NCBI GenBank assembly: GCA_947459215.1
Contig: CANHCQ010000005.1
Coordinates: 1 to 64,000 of the forward strand
From: Phycisphaerales bacterium
Lineage (GTDB): Bacteria; Planctomycetota; Phycisphaerae; Phycisphaerales; UBA1924
DNA length: 64,000 nucleotides
Direction of reading: 5' to 3'
Shown here: positions 31,696 to 41,025 of the stretch, one piece after another
Position numbering within the stretch: position 1 is the first letter of the stretch
Layout of the letters: each line of letters opens with the position of its first letter
Made by a program: the position numbers and the translations under genes
The notes under the pieces: generated by a model
Databases searched by the model: none
What the model saw: the letters and a program-made list of their open reading frames with translations, nothing else
Told to the model about the DNA's origin: nothing

Positions 31696-32780
31696 AGATC
31701 CGCTACCCTCCCGACGCGGGCTCGGACCTACTCCCTACGCTGTTTCTCGTGCCTACCGACGACCATTCCAATTCCGCCGTTTCCATCCGCGTCGTGGCCG
31801 CCACGGCGGGTGTTTCCATCGCGACCGTCAGCCGCGTGATCAACGACTCGCCCGCCGTCGCGCCCGCGACGGCGGCCAAGGTCCGCGAGGTCATCAATCG
31901 GCTCGGCTACGTGCCCAACCCGATGGCCAAGGCGTTCTCGTCACGCGAGAGCCACATCATCGGCCTGGCCTTGCCCCGCTTCCACGGCGAGTTCATGTCA
32001 TGGCTGCTGGACGGCGCCGACGAAGAAGCGACGCGGCTGGGTTACCACCTGATGATGACGACGATCGCCAAGAGCGACGACGGGACGGTGCGGAGCCACA
32101 TTGTCGGTTCACTGCTGATCGACGCACTGCTGGTGGTCATCACCGAGCAAGACGATCCGATCACCGAGGATGTGCTCGCTTCGGGCGTGCCGACCGTGGT
32201 TCTGGACACCGACCTGTCGGCCCAGGGGCTCGACAGCGTGGTGCTGGACAACGAGAAGGGAACGCGCGAGGCGGTGGATCACTTGCTGCGGTGGGTGGAG
32301 CCCTCGTCGCTGTATTTCGCGGGTGGGCCGGCCACGAACTTCGACACGCAGCAGCGGGCGAAGGCGTTCGCCGCGGCGCTCGAGGCGCGGGGTGTGACGC
32401 CCGCGCCGGGACAGATCGAGATGGGCGACTACTCGCTGGAGTGGGGCAAGGAGTGGGCGCTCCGCATGTCGCGCAAGGGCAAACTGGCGGGTGCAGTGCT
32501 GGCAGCGAACGACAAGATTGCCTGCGGCATCATGCATGCGGCGGCGGATCTCAAGGTGTTGGTGCCGGATCAATTGCGGGTGGTAGGGTTCAACGACTCG
32601 CAGATCTCACGGCTGGTCCGCCCGCGGCTTTCGACGGTGTCGCTGCCAATGGCCGAACTCGGCGCGCTGGCGGTGCGAACGCTGGTGCGTCGCATCGAGC
32701 AGCCAAACGCTGAGCCGCACTGCGTGAAGCTTCCGACGAAGCTGCTCATCCGTGAGAGCAGCACGGCGGTGCATTTCTGA
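31692..32780 (+). CDS. LacI-family transcriptional regulator
   Basis: The 362-residue protein has the LacI helix-turn-helix at about 31-50 (VSIRVVAATAGVSIATVSRV), a hinge with YVPNPMAKAFSS, and a periplasmic-binding-protein-like effector domain (SHIIGLALPRFHGEF to VPDQLRVVGFNDSQISRLV). It should bind an operator and respond to a small ligand, typically a sugar, but nothing nearby identifies the target. The ATG at 31692 overlaps the DinB-like stop; a GTG at 31749 would give a more standard N terminus closer to the HTH. Codon preference changes from C-ending to G-ending within this gene. Confidence 0.88.
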   Translation: MKIRYPPDAGSDLLPTLFLVPTDDHSNSAVSIRVVAATAGVSIATVSRVINDSPAVAPATAAKVREVINRLGYVPNPMAKAFSSRESHIIGLALPRFHGEFMSWLLDGADEEATRLGYHLMMTTIAKSDDGTVRSHIVGSLLIDALLVVITEQDDPITEDVLASGVPTVVLDTDLSAQGLDSVVLDNEKGTREAVDHLLRWVEPSSLYFAGGPATNFDTQQRAKAFAAALEARGVTPAPGQIEMGDYSLEWGKEWALRMSRKGKLAGAVLAANDKIACGIMHAAADLKVLVPDQLRVVGFNDSQISRLVRPRLSTVSLPMAELGALAVRTLVRRIEQPNAEPHCVKLPTKLLIRESSTAVHF

Positions 32781-32837
32781 TCCGCTGATGCTTGTACGAG
32801 GAGGCGAACCGGCGGCGCTGTCCGGCTGCCCCAAACG

Positions 32838-32870
32838 CCGCCCCGCTTTACGGGGCGGGGAGGCGCGAGC
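32838..32870. repeat. CCGCCCCG palindrome with GGAGGCGCGAGC tail
   Basis: CCGCCCCG-CTTTA-CGGGGCGG is followed by GGAGGCGCGAGC, very like 251-275 plus its GCGCG tail. It lies between the convergent LacI and TerC genes and could also act as a bidirectional hairpin barrier, though no T-run is present. Confidence 0.5.
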
Positions 32871-32890
32871 ACACCGCTCGGATGCTGTCT

Positions 32891-34141
32891 TTACGCCTTG
32901 GCCTGCTGCTTCGACGGGAGGAGAATCGACAGAACGGTTGCCGCGGCGAGTGTGCCGACGACGGCGATGAGCGACACGGTCGTGTCGATCTTGATCGGCT
33001 TGCCGTTCTCCAGGCCGATCACGCTGAGATACGGCGGGACTGAGAGCAGCAGCAGCTTCACGCCGACGAAGGCCAGGATGAGGATGAGCGCGGGCTTGAG
33101 GAAGCGGAACTTCATGATGAGGGCGGCGAGGCAGAAGTAGAGCGCTCGGAGGCCCAGAATCGCGAAGATGTTGCTCGTGAAGACGATGAACGGATCGGGG
33201 GTGATGGCGAAGATCGCGGGGATGGAGTCGACCGCGAACACGAGGTCGGTGATCTCGACCAGGATGAGAGCCAGGAACAGAGGGGTGATAGACCACTTGG
33301 CCGAAAGCGATCCGGCGGGCGGCGGATCCATCACTTCCTTGCCCGTCTTGGGATCGCGGGAATAGGTGGGCTTCAGGGTTCGCTTGGTGAAGAAGCGCTG
33401 CCCGTCGAAGAACTCGGTGACGGGATAGAACTTCTTGATGACCTTGACGACGACGTTTTGGCTCGGGTCGTCATTGCCCTTGATGATGGCCATCTTGAGG
33501 GCGGTGAGGATAAGGAAGCCGCCGAAGATGATCAGGATCCACTGATAGTTCATGATCAGTTCGGCCCCGAGGAAGATCATGCCGCCGCGCATGATGAGCG
33601 CGCCGATGATGCCCCAGAACAGAACGCGGTGCTGGTACTTGGCGGGAATGGCGAAGAAGGAGAAGATGAGGGCGATGACGAAAATGTTGTCCATCGCCAG
33701 GGACTTCTCGACGACGTAGCCGACGAGGTACTGCTTGGCAGCATCGACGCCGCTGACGACGCCGCTAGTGATGATGGCCCCGCCGGCGGCGATGGCCTCG
33801 GAGGAGTTGTAGCGGGGTGTGTTGGCGTCGCCCAGGCCCAACCACTTGGCGTCATAGGCCCAGTAGACGAATCCGGCGAAGGCGATGCCGCAGGAGAGCC
33901 AGATGACCGACCAGGTGGCGGCTTCCTTCATGGAGACCTCGTGGGCCTCTCGATGGAAGACGCCCAGGTCGAGGGCGAGGAAGAAAACCACGAGGCCGAT
34001 GAAGGCGACATAGGCCCAGATCTTGACGCTGGACGCGGCGGGCGCGACGGCGTTCGCGGCGTCGTTGGCGACGGCGGTCACGGCGTTGGCCGCGGCGGGA
34101 ACGTCGGTCGTGGCAAGGAGCGTGAGAATGGAATCGAGCAT
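32891..34141 (-). CDS. terC: TerC-family integral membrane protein
   Basis: The 416-residue protein carries the TerC/Alx core: LVVFFLALDLGVFHREAHEV, EKSLAMDNIFVIALIF, YQHRVLFWGIIGALIMRG, then after a long cytoplasmic loop (FDGQRFFTKRTLKPTYS) the second half LVEITDLVFAVDSIPAIFAI. The acidic-residue-containing motifs DNIF and VEITDLVFAVDS are diagnostic. The family handles metal (manganese or calcium) export to secreted proteins or tellurite resistance. The ATG at 34141 (MLDSILTLLATTDVPAA) has AAAGG nine bases upstream. An N-terminal Ala-rich insert near residues 15-38 is unusual. Confidence 0.92.
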   Translation of the reverse strand: MLDSILTLLATTDVPAAANAVTAVANDAANAVAPAASSVKIWAYVAFIGLVVFFLALDLGVFHREAHEVSMKEAATWSVIWLSCGIAFAGFVYWAYDAKWLGLGDANTPRYNSSEAIAAGGAIITSGVVSGVDAAKQYLVGYVVEKSLAMDNIFVIALIFSFFAIPAKYQHRVLFWGIIGALIMRGGMIFLGAELIMNYQWILIIFGGFLILTALKMAIIKGNDDPSQNVVVKVIKKFYPVTEFFDGQRFFTKRTLKPTYSRDPKTGKEVMDPPPAGSLSAKWSITPLFLALILVEITDLVFAVDSIPAIFAITPDPFIVFTSNIFAILGLRALYFCLAALIMKFRFLKPALILILAFVGVKLLLLSVPPYLSVIGLENGKPIKIDTTVSLIAVVGTLAAATVLSILLPSKQQAKA

Positions 34142-34645
34142 CGGGAGAGCCTTTCGAGCAAGCAAACCACCGGCGGGCCGAATCTTCGGCATTCCAGATC
34201 CGTGGTCTTGCACAATGCGGTTGGACGCACGCGTTGGGCGGAGGGTATTCGTCGGCTGTTCACCCGACGCGGCCTCGTGCTGACGCCCGGACGCTCCCGC
34301 GGTCAGGCGGGTGGCTACTCCCCAGGGAGATCATCGGCGATCGCCGACGGGCAGACGATACCGCTTCGGCGGCGGATATCAAGCCGGTCGCACGGAAAAC
34401 ACGACGGGCGGAGGGTGCGGTGGGGTTGTTGGGGTTGGTGGGGGGGGTGGCATCGATCGTCGCAACTGGCGGAGAGGTGTATCCGCAATCGCAGCGGATC
34501 TTCTGTAGGTGAGTCCGCGTTGCCCGGACATCAGTGGGCCGTCGTCTGCCCACGTGCTGCAGTTTGCGAAACGCACCTCTCCCAGCCACTGGGGCCAGAA
34601 CGGGGCGAAGGACTAGGCACAACAGAGCCGCCTGCGGACTCTGCA
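34142..34645. other. 504-bp region between terC and rpoD
   Basis: Both neighbours are on the minus strand. The region has a G/T-rich run near 34420-34455 (GGGTTGTTGGGGTTGGTGG plus GGGGGGTGG) and several GATCATCGGCGATCGCCGA-like words near 34330. No gene is convincing. It should contain the terC promoter. A yybP-ykoY-type manganese riboswitch is often found before terC genes, but I cannot recognise one by eye here. Confidence 0.4.
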
Positions 34646-36754
34646 CTAGAACGAGTCGCTCGCCTCGTCATCCTCGAAGGCACCAGGAGGTTCGATCGCG
34701 TCGGGGGCCTCGCGCTCGAGTTCCGCGGCTTCCTCGCGGGCTTCCTGCGTGGCGCGTTCCACTCCCTCGGCGGAGTCGTCGATGTCGCCGATGTCGGAAC
34801 CGATCTCGCCGACGCGGTTGATGAGCTGCTCGCGCTCGACGAGGTTGGACGCGGCGGACATCTCGGCGCGGACTTCCTTGTAGATGCTGCCGTCGACGAA
34901 GCCTTGGAGCTTGCGGGCGCGGACGGGGTGCTGGAGCTTGCGGATGGCCTTGGCCTCGACCTGGCGGACGCGTTCGCGGGTGACCTTGAAGATGCGGCCG
35001 ACTTCTTCGAGGGTGTAGGTGTAGCCGTCGCCGATGCCGTAGCGGAGCTTGATGATCTCGCGCTCGCGGTAGGTGAGGGTCTTGAGCACGCTCTCGATGC
35101 GTGCCTTGAGCATGTCGTGGGCGGCGGCCTCGCTGGGAGCGTTCTGGCGTTCATCCTCGATGAAGTCACCGAAGTAGCTGTCCTCGCTCTCGCCGACAGG
35201 CTTGTCGAGGCTGACGGGATGGCGGCTGATCTTCATCACGCGGCGAACTTCGCTCGCGGAGATGCTGAGCTTCTCGGAGAGCTCGTCGATGGTGGGCTCG
35301 CGACCGGTCTCCTGCAGTGCCATCTTCTGGATGTTGCGGAGCTTGGTCATCGTCTCGATCATGTGGACCGGGATGCGGATGGTCCGGGCGTGATCGGCGA
35401 TGGCGCGGGTGATGGCCTGGCGGATCCACCAGGTGGCGTAGGTGCTGAACTTGTAGCCGCGCTTGTACTCGTACTTGTCGACGGCGCGCATGAGGCCGGT
35501 GTTGCCTTCCTGGATGATGTCGAGGAAGGGCAAACCCCGGTTGCGGTACTTTTTGGCGATGGAAACGACGAGGCGGAGGTTGCCGCCGGAGAGGTCGCGT
35601 TTGGCCTGCTCGTACTCCCAGAAGACGGTCTTGATCGCGCGGACGCGCTTCGTCAGTTCGTTGCCCTCTTCGCGGACAAGCGAGCGGAGGCCCTCGAGTT
35701 CCTCGTTGATGACCAGGACGTCGTCGGGCTCGAACTTCTTGGGGTGCTTGGCAGCGAGGCGGAGGTCGGCCTCAAGCTCGTGCATCTTGTTCGCGATGGA
35801 GCGGAGCTTGCGTGAGAGCGGGATGATGCGACCGGTGCGGAGGCAGCACTCTTCGGTAAGGGCGGCCATGCGGCGACGGCGGACGGCCAGTCGCGATCGG
35901 AGTTGCTTGATCGATTCCTCGTCGTTGGTCTTGCGGGCCTGCTGCAGCATTTCCCAGTCGGCCCGGTTGCTCTCGAGCAGCTTCTCGATCGTGCGCAGGT
36001 TGAAGGGGATGCGCTTGGCGATCTTCTCCTTGGCGTTGTCTTCGGCGGTGCTGATCCGCATGGTGCGGTCGAAAGGCAGATCGCCGGTGTGGACAAGCCG
36101 GAGCGTCTCAACCGCCTGCTGCACCACGTAGTCGCTCTCGAGGCAGCGACGACGGAAGATCATCCGGGTGGTCTCGATCTTCTTGGCAAGGCGGATCTCC
36201 TCCTCGCGGGTGAGCAGCGGGATCGTGCCCATCTGCGAGAGGTACATGCGGACGGGGTCGTCTATACGACGGGCGCCGGGCTCGAGGAGCGGGGCGTCGT
36301 CGAGGTCCCGGTCGTCTTCTTCTTCCTGTGCCTGCGGCTCAATCTCTTCGTTGGTCTCGGCGGCGCCAGCCTTGCCCTGCAGGTCGCCAGGCTTGGTCTC
36401 GCCGGGTGCTGCGGGCGTCCCGTCGGGAAGGTGGAGCTGCTGGCGGAGCTCGGCTGCCTCGGCTTCGCGTTCTCCGCCGGCGACGGACATGGCGCGGAAG
36501 GGCTTGGGCAGGGGACCGGACTTGGCGTGCGACTGCGTCTGCGACTTTCCGGAACGGAAGCGGCGAGCCTTGAACTCGAGTTCGTCGACCAGCTCGATGC
36601 CGAGACGATCGATGAGCACGAGGAGTTCGTCGAGACGCTCGGGATCGACCATCTCGTCGGGCAGGGTGTTGTTCAGCTCTTCATAGCTGAGCCAGCCGCG
36701 GCGGCGGCCGACTTCCAGGAGTTCGCCCAATGCAGGATTCAGTTCGGCGATCAA
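34646..36754 (-). CDS. rpoD: RNA polymerase primary sigma factor (RpoD) with acidic C-terminal extension
   Basis: The 702-residue sigma-70 has region 1.1 ([17 protein letters not shown]), region 1.2 ([20 protein letters not shown]), region 2 ([20 protein letters not shown] and [17 protein letters not shown]), region 3 and region 4 ([37 protein letters not shown]). After the usual end of region 4 ([17 protein letters not shown], about residue 622) 80 extra residues follow, mostly Glu, Asp and Ala. Family members normally stop near that point. The start is a TTG at 36754 with GAGGAG eight bases upstream. It follows dnaG, as in the classical macromolecular-synthesis operon. Confidence 0.96.
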   Translation of the reverse strand: MIAELNPALGELLEVGRRRGWLSYEELNNTLPDEMVDPERLDELLVLIDRLGIELVDELEFKARRFRSGKSQTQSHAKSGPLPKPFRAMSVAGGEREAEAAELRQQLHLPDGTPAAPGETKPGDLQGKAGAAETNEEIEPQAQEEEDDRDLDDAPLLEPGARRIDDPVRMYLSQMGTIPLLTREEEIRLAKKIETTRMIFRRRCLESDYVVQQAVETLRLVHTGDLPFDRTMRISTAEDNAKEKIAKRIPFNLRTIEKLLESNRADWEMLQQARKTNDEESIKQLRSRLAVRRRRMAALTEECCLRTGRIIPLSRKLRSIANKMHELEADLRLAAKHPKKFEPDDVLVINEELEGLRSLVREEGNELTKRVRAIKTVFWEYEQAKRDLSGGNLRLVVSIAKKYRNRGLPFLDIIQEGNTGLMRAVDKYEYKRGYKFSTYATWWIRQAITRAIADHARTIRIPVHMIETMTKLRNIQKMALQETGREPTIDELSEKLSISASEVRRVMKISRHPVSLDKPVGESEDSYFGDFIEDERQNAPSEAAAHDMLKARIESVLKTLTYREREIIKLRYGIGDGYTYTLEEVGRIFKVTRERVRQVEAKAIRKLQHPVRARKLQGFVDGSIYKEVRAEMSAASNLVEREQLINRVGEIGSDIGDIDDSAEGVERATQEAREEAAELEREAPDAIEPPGAFEDDEASDSF

Positions 36755-37038
36755 ATCTCGCGCTCCTCACGGTCGGGGAAAGTCGCTTCCATGAGACCCC
36801 GGAAGCGAGAGGTGGAAGGGTACACCGCGGCTGCGTTGGCCGGAGAGCGATACCGGGATATCCGGGGCTGGACCGCACGGCATGGCGGCTCGGACGGAAT
36901 TCGACTGCCCGGGTCGTGCATGTGCGATGGATCGCGGCGTTTTGCATCGCGATCTCGCCACGAACACATGCCTTCGAGACTGCCTCGCAGGACGTCTGTG
37001 CTCCTTCACGCCGCCTCGGGAAGTGGGGCGGGTGTTGA

Positions 37039-38880
37039 TCAGTTCGGGCGTGGAAAGGTTCGCTTGTTGCCGCCGAGTTCCTGAATCGGAGCGCCGCGGC
37101 GACGGATGAGTTCGGCGATGCGGGAGGCCGAATCGTTCTCGTTCACAAGGGGCGATTCGTTGGTGGCGATGGCTTCGATGCGGGCTCGCTGAAGGGTGTC
37201 GTTCCAGTGGGCGTGCAGGCGTTCGCTGGATTCCTCGGTCATCCGGCTGGTGCGGTCGGCAAGGATGGTGGCGGCAGACTTGGCTTCGGTGTCCTGGATT
37301 GCGGCGAGCACGCCGGAGAGGGATGCATCGCCCGGCCGCAGGCTATCGAGCGTTTCACGAATCAGGGTGAGAACATCGGAGTCGAACCGATCCGCGGCGA
37401 CGTGCCTGCGATCGGCATCGTTAAGGGTGCTGAGCAACGACGCGTCGCAGAGCATGCAGCCGAGGAGGGCCTCGGCAGAGGTGAGTCGCCCGCGGGTGAG
37501 ACGTTCGGCCTCGGTGGGAGCTTGATCGGCGGCGCTGCTGGCTCGAGCGACACTGCGTGCGGCGGGCACTGCCCGGGCAACGATCTCCTCACCGACGCCT
37601 GCGATCTTGGCAACTTCCTTGATGATCATGCGGCGACGGACAGGTTCGACGTTCTTGAGGCCAAGCTCTGCGAGCTGCGCAACCTCGGCTTCGACTGCCT
37701 TGCTCCGCGCCGAGATGCCCTTGCCTTCGATGGACGCTGCAACGCGATGAAAGCGATAGCGGAGCACGTCCACGCCCGCGGCGAGCGCCTGGCTCAGGAC
37801 TTCGAGGCCGCCATCGCGCTTGAGCAACTCGTCGGGGTCCTTGGCATCGGTGAATTTGTCGAGCGTGGCGACGACGACGTCGAGAGGCTCGGCGAAGAAG
37901 ATCTCGGCGGCGCGGTCGGCGGCGCGCTGGCCGGCGTCGTCGCCGTCGAAGAGCAGAACAACGCGGTCGCAAAGACGCCGAAGGATGACGGCGTGCTCGC
38001 GGGTGAGGGCGGTGCCGAGGGTGGCGACGACGTTCTCCAACCCGGCCTGGTGGCAGGCGATTGTGTCGGTGTAGCCCTCGGTGATGACCGCGGTGCGGGC
38101 GACCTGGATCGCCTTGGCGGCCTGGGCGAGGCCAAAGAGCGTGGCGGACTTGTTGAAGACGCGGCTCTCGGGGCTGTTGAGGTACTTGGGCTCGTCCTCG
38201 TCGCGCATCTTGCGGCCGCCGAAGGCGATGAAGCGGCCGATCTGGTCGGTGATCGGGAACATCAGTCGGTGGCGGAAGGTGTCGTAGACGCGGCCTTCGC
38301 GGTCGCGGAGGAGCCCGGCCTCGACGAACACGCGGGAATCGAGGCCCATGCGCGAGAGGGTGAGGAGCAGGCCGTCCATGCGATCGGGGGCGGCACCGAT
38401 CTGGAAGCGCTCGACCATCTCATTGCTGATGCCGCGTTTGGCGACGACGGCGCGGGCGGTGGAGCCGTGGTCGGGGTGCCGATAGATGGTCTTGAAGAAC
38501 TCAGCGGCGGTGGCGTTGGCCTCGATGAGCTTTGTGCGTGTGGTGGCGGTTTCTTCGCCGGGGGCGGGGGCCTTGCGTGGCTTGAGCTCGATGCCGCCGC
38601 GCTGGGCGAGGTACTCGAGGGCTTCACGGAAGTCCATTTTGTGGAACTTCTGGACGAAGCTGAAGACGTCGCCGCCGGTGCCGCAGACGAAGCAGTGGAA
38701 TATCTGTTTGCGAGGGACGACGGCCATGGAGGGGTTGTGGTCGTCGTGGAAGGGGCAGAGGCCGGCGAACTCACGGCCCTTGGGCTTGAGCGTGACGTGC
38801 TCGGCGATGATCCGCTCGATGCTGACGGCGTCGCGGACGCGTTGGACATCGTCGTTGTCTTGGTACAAGCCCTTGGCCAC
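37039..38880 (-). CDS. dnaG: DNA primase
   Basis: DnaG makes RNA primers for replication. With the GTG start at 38880 it is 613 residues: the CHC2 zinc finger (C42, H45, C63, C66 in LCPFHDDHNPS and FHCFVCGTGG), a catalytic core, the TOPRIM domain (VITEGYTDTIACHQAGL and VVLLFDGDDAGQRAA), and a helical C-terminal DnaB-interaction region. GGAGG lies four bases before the GTG; an in-frame ATG at 38898 (MHSGGS) is an alternative start. The gap to the divergent acylphosphatase gene is about 90 bp and must hold both promoters. rpoD follows downstream. Confidence 0.95.
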   Translation of the reverse strand: MAKGLYQDNDDVQRVRDAVSIERIIAEHVTLKPKGREFAGLCPFHDDHNPSMAVVPRKQIFHCFVCGTGGDVFSFVQKFHKMDFREALEYLAQRGGIELKPRKAPAPGEETATTRTKLIEANATAAEFFKTIYRHPDHGSTARAVVAKRGISNEMVERFQIGAAPDRMDGLLLTLSRMGLDSRVFVEAGLLRDREGRVYDTFRHRLMFPITDQIGRFIAFGGRKMRDEDEPKYLNSPESRVFNKSATLFGLAQAAKAIQVARTAVITEGYTDTIACHQAGLENVVATLGTALTREHAVILRRLCDRVVLLFDGDDAGQRAADRAAEIFFAEPLDVVVATLDKFTDAKDPDELLKRDGGLEVLSQALAAGVDVLRYRFHRVAASIEGKGISARSKAVEAEVAQLAELGLKNVEPVRRRMIIKEVAKIAGVGEEIVARAVPAARSVARASSAADQAPTEAERLTRGRLTSAEALLGCMLCDASLLSTLNDADRRHVAADRFDSDVLTLIRETLDSLRPGDASLSGVLAAIQDTEAKSAATILADRTSRMTEESSERLHAHWNDTLQRARIEAIATNESPLVNENDSASRIAELIRRRGAPIQELGGNKRTFPRPN

Positions 38881-38969
38881 GGATCCTCCGGAGTGCATTA
38901 TTCGCTCGCGGGCCGGAGGCTCCTTTCCGTGCGGAAAGCGGGCGGGCGAGAGGCAGGCGACAATACGGC

Positions 38970-39275
38970 ATGTCAAGGCCGCGGCAACCAGTGATTCGGG
39001 TTCAGGTGCGGTACTCCGGCCGGGTCCAGGGGGTCGGATTCCGGGCCACGTGCGTGTGGATCGCGCAGACGGTGGCGGACTCGGCGGACCCGATCACGGG
39101 CTGGGTTCGGAACGAGGCAGACGGGAATGTGACGCTGGAGGCGCAGGGTTCGCCGACGGCGGTGGAGGCGTTCTTGCGGGAAGTGGGGGAGCGGCTGGCG
39201 CGGCACATCGTGTCGGAGGTGCGGGCGGGGATGGCAGTGGTGGATGGGGAGCGGGGGTTTGGGATTCAGCGGTAA
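38970..39275 (+). CDS. acyP: acylphosphatase
   Basis: A 101-residue acylphosphatase that hydrolyses acyl-phosphates such as carbamoyl phosphate and 1,3-bisphosphoglycerate. The signature YSGRVQGVGFRATCVW contains the phosphate-binding R25, and the catalytic N48 is in TGWVRNEADGNVTLEAQG. The C terminus GFGIQR is slightly changed from the usual F-x-I-x-Y end. The ATG at 38970 is close to the divergent dnaG gene. A small stand-alone enzyme with G-ending codons. Confidence 0.92.
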   Translation: MSRPRQPVIRVQVRYSGRVQGVGFRATCVWIAQTVADSADPITGWVRNEADGNVTLEAQGSPTAVEAFLREVGERLARHIVSEVRAGMAVVDGERGFGIQR

Positions 39276-39422
39276 CCCGGGCCGTCGGCGTGGCGTGGGA
39301 TCGCCCCTGTCTCGGCCCGTTTCCGCCTGTCGGTGGGAGTGGCGACAAGTGAAAATGCGGCCCGGTGTCGCGAGTCGCGCGGTCGATGCAGGACGGCTCA
39401 CGCGCGTAGGCTTGCGTTCGTT

Positions 39423-39460
39423 CCTTTTGCTCACGCACTTGCCTTTTGCTCACGCAGTTG
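39423..39460 (+). repeat. 19-bp tandem duplication in the gcvT leader
   Basis: CCTTTTGCTCACGCACTTG at 39423-39441 is immediately repeated at 39442-39460 with one change. It ends at the GGGAG ribosome site of gcvT, so it sits in the untranslated leader. Confidence 0.7.
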
Positions 39461-39471
39461 GGAGTTTCTTC

Positions 39472-40605
39472 GTGCACAAGACGCCGCTTCACGGGTATCA
39501 CCTCGATCGCAAGGCCAAGATGGTGGATTTCGCCGGCTGGGACATGCCGATGTTCTACACCGGGATCCTCGAAGAGCACCATCAGGTGCGCAAGAGCGGC
39601 GGGTTGTTCGATGTTTCGCACATGGGACGCGTGAAGGTGCAGGGGCGTCATGCGCGGCGGTTCTTGGAGCGGCTGTGCACGCGGCGGATCAGCGACATGC
39701 AGGCAGGGCAGTGTCGCTACAGCCTCGTCTGCAACGAGAAGGGCGGCGTGCACGACGACATCATCGTGTACCGCATGGACGAGGACGACTTCCTGCTCGT
39801 GGTGAACGCGAGCAATCGCGAGAAGCTCCTGCCGCACTTTGAGAAGGTGAAAGCGGCGGGGGAAATGCAACTGAAGATCGACGATCAGACGCTGAGCACC
39901 GCGATGGTGGCGCTGCAGGGGCCCAAGGTCATCGACATGATCCGCAAGTTCAGCAGCGAGATCCCGAACCTGAAGCGGTATCGCTTTGCGGTGAAGAACC
40001 TGATGATCATGAAGGTGATCGTCAGCCGCACGGGGTACACGGGTGAGGACGGCGTCGAGGCGATTCTGCCTGCGGGCATGCTGGGTATGGCGATGAAACT
40101 GATCCTGAAGGACATCGACACCGATTCGCCAAACGCGGTGATCAAGCCCGCGGGGCTGGGTGCACGCGACACGCTGCGCATCGAGGCGGGCATGCCGCTC
40201 TATGGGCACGAGCTGGGCGAGGAGATCAACGCCCTGTCGTGCGGCGTGGACTTTGCGATTTCGATGGACAAGCACACCCAAGACCGCGGCGAGCGCTTCG
40301 TCGGACAGGACGCACTCGAGGCCGCCCAGAAGGCGGGCATCCAAAAGAAGCTCGTCGGCCTGCAGCTCGAAGGCAAGCGTGCGGCACGCCAGGGCATGAC
40401 GGTGCTGTCGGGCGGTAAGCCCATCGGCACGGTCTCGAGCGGCTGCGTCAGCCCGACGCTGGGTTACCCGATCGCGATGGCGTTCGTCGATGCCGGCATG
40501 ACGGCGCTGGGCACGCCGGTGCAGGTGGACACGGGACGTGAGGGCTCGATGTTCGAGGGCAAGATCGTGAAGATGCCGTTCTACTCGCCGACGAAGGCGG
40601 GGTGA
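39472..40605 (+). CDS. gcvT: aminomethyltransferase, glycine cleavage T protein
   Basis: The 377-residue T protein transfers the methylene group of glycine to tetrahydrofolate. The start VHKTPLHGYHLDRKAKMVDF resembles the N-terminal GcvT motif, with FAGWDMPMFYTGILEEH. GLFDVSHMGRV is the conserved loop, SRTGYTGEDGVEAILP contains the folate-site region, and GLGARDTLRIEAGMPLYGHE the second half. The GTG at 39472 has GGGAG seven bases upstream; a tandem 19-bp repeat lies in the leader. gcvH and gcvP are not in the window. Confidence 0.93.
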   Translation: MHKTPLHGYHLDRKAKMVDFAGWDMPMFYTGILEEHHQVRKSGGLFDVSHMGRVKVQGRHARRFLERLCTRRISDMQAGQCRYSLVCNEKGGVHDDIIVYRMDEDDFLLVVNASNREKLLPHFEKVKAAGEMQLKIDDQTLSTAMVALQGPKVIDMIRKFSSEIPNLKRYRFAVKNLMIMKVIVSRTGYTGEDGVEAILPAGMLGMAMKLILKDIDTDSPNAVIKPAGLGARDTLRIEAGMPLYGHELGEEINALSCGVDFAISMDKHTQDRGERFVGQDALEAAQKAGIQKKLVGLQLEGKRAARQGMTVLSGGKPIGTVSSGCVSPTLGYPIAMAFVDAGMTALGTPVQVDTGREGSMFEGKIVKMPFYSPTKAG

Positions 40606-40746
40606 GCGGAGGATGGCGAAGCCGTTCACCCCTGACGAGCCCGCAGCATGAGCGTCGGGTTTCGGAAGACTTCCTGCTCACGGAGCCTCAGATCCACTCG
40701 CACATGATCGGGGCTCGTCCAGCGTCGCAAGGGTGGCACGGAGCGA

Positions 40747-40775
40747 TTGTCTGTGGCACAGATGACGCATATCCT
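40747..40775 (+). promoter_or_regulatory. candidate promoter of tRNA-Leu
   Basis: TTGTCT at 40747-40752 and TATCCT at 40770-40775 are 17 bp apart, and the -10 element ends 11 bp before the first base of the tRNA. Each hexamer matches four of six consensus positions. Confidence 0.55.
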
Positions 40776-40786
40776 TTCGACCCGCT

Positions 40787-40870
40787 GCGGCTGTGGCGGA
40801 ATTGGCAGACGCGCTAGATTCAGGTTCTAGTGGGGTCACACCCGTGGAGGTTCGACTCCTCTCAGCCGCA
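40787..40870 (+). tRNA. tRNA-Leu (anticodon CAG)
   Basis: The acceptor stem GCGGCTG (40787-40793) pairs with CAGCCGC (40863-40869), with A as discriminator. The anticodon stem CTAGA/TCTAG encloses the loop TTCAGGT, giving anticodon CAG at 40821-40823 (codon CUG). A variable arm (GTGGGGTCACACCC) marks it as a class II tRNA, and GGTTCGACTCC is the T arm. CCA is not encoded. Confidence 0.95.
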
Positions 40871-40879
40871 CTTTCGACG

Positions 40880-40910
40880 AGGCCCGGTTCACCGGGCCTT
40901 GTCGGTTTTT
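40880..40910 (+). terminator. terminator-like hairpin after tRNA-Leu
   Basis: GGCCCGG-TTCA-CCGGGCC at 40881-40898, followed after a short gap by GTCGGTTTTT. The T-run is displaced by six bases from the stem, so efficiency is uncertain, but position right after the tRNA supports the role. Confidence 0.6.
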
Positions 40911-40922
40911 GGGGTGGGGAGC

Positions 40923-40958
40923 GGAAGAGACGGAGAGACGAAGAGACGGAGTGGGGGA
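40923..40958 (+). repeat. GAGACGGAGAGACG repeat
   Basis: GGAAGAGACGGAGAGACGA then AGAGACGGAGTGGGGGAGG, the intergenic form closest in orientation to the carboxyltransferase-internal copy. It lies between tRNA-Leu and the RNase HII-like gene. Confidence 0.65.
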
Positions 40959-41025
40959 GGCATTGAGGCAGAATGAATGTCGTAGCGGCCCTCCGTTTGC
41001 GCGGAGGGTTCGTTAGAATGCCGGC

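Noticed and set aside
34142-34645. Possible yybP-ykoY manganese riboswitch before terC
   Set aside because: I could not identify the conserved loops by eye. A covariance-model search would decide.
39276-39471. Possible glycine riboswitch before gcvT
   Set aside because: The conserved aptamer segments are not visible; only a tandem duplication is present.
40787-40910. tRNA-associated integration site (attL/attR)
   Set aside because: No duplicated tRNA 3' end, integrase or foreign block lies on either side of tRNA-Leu.
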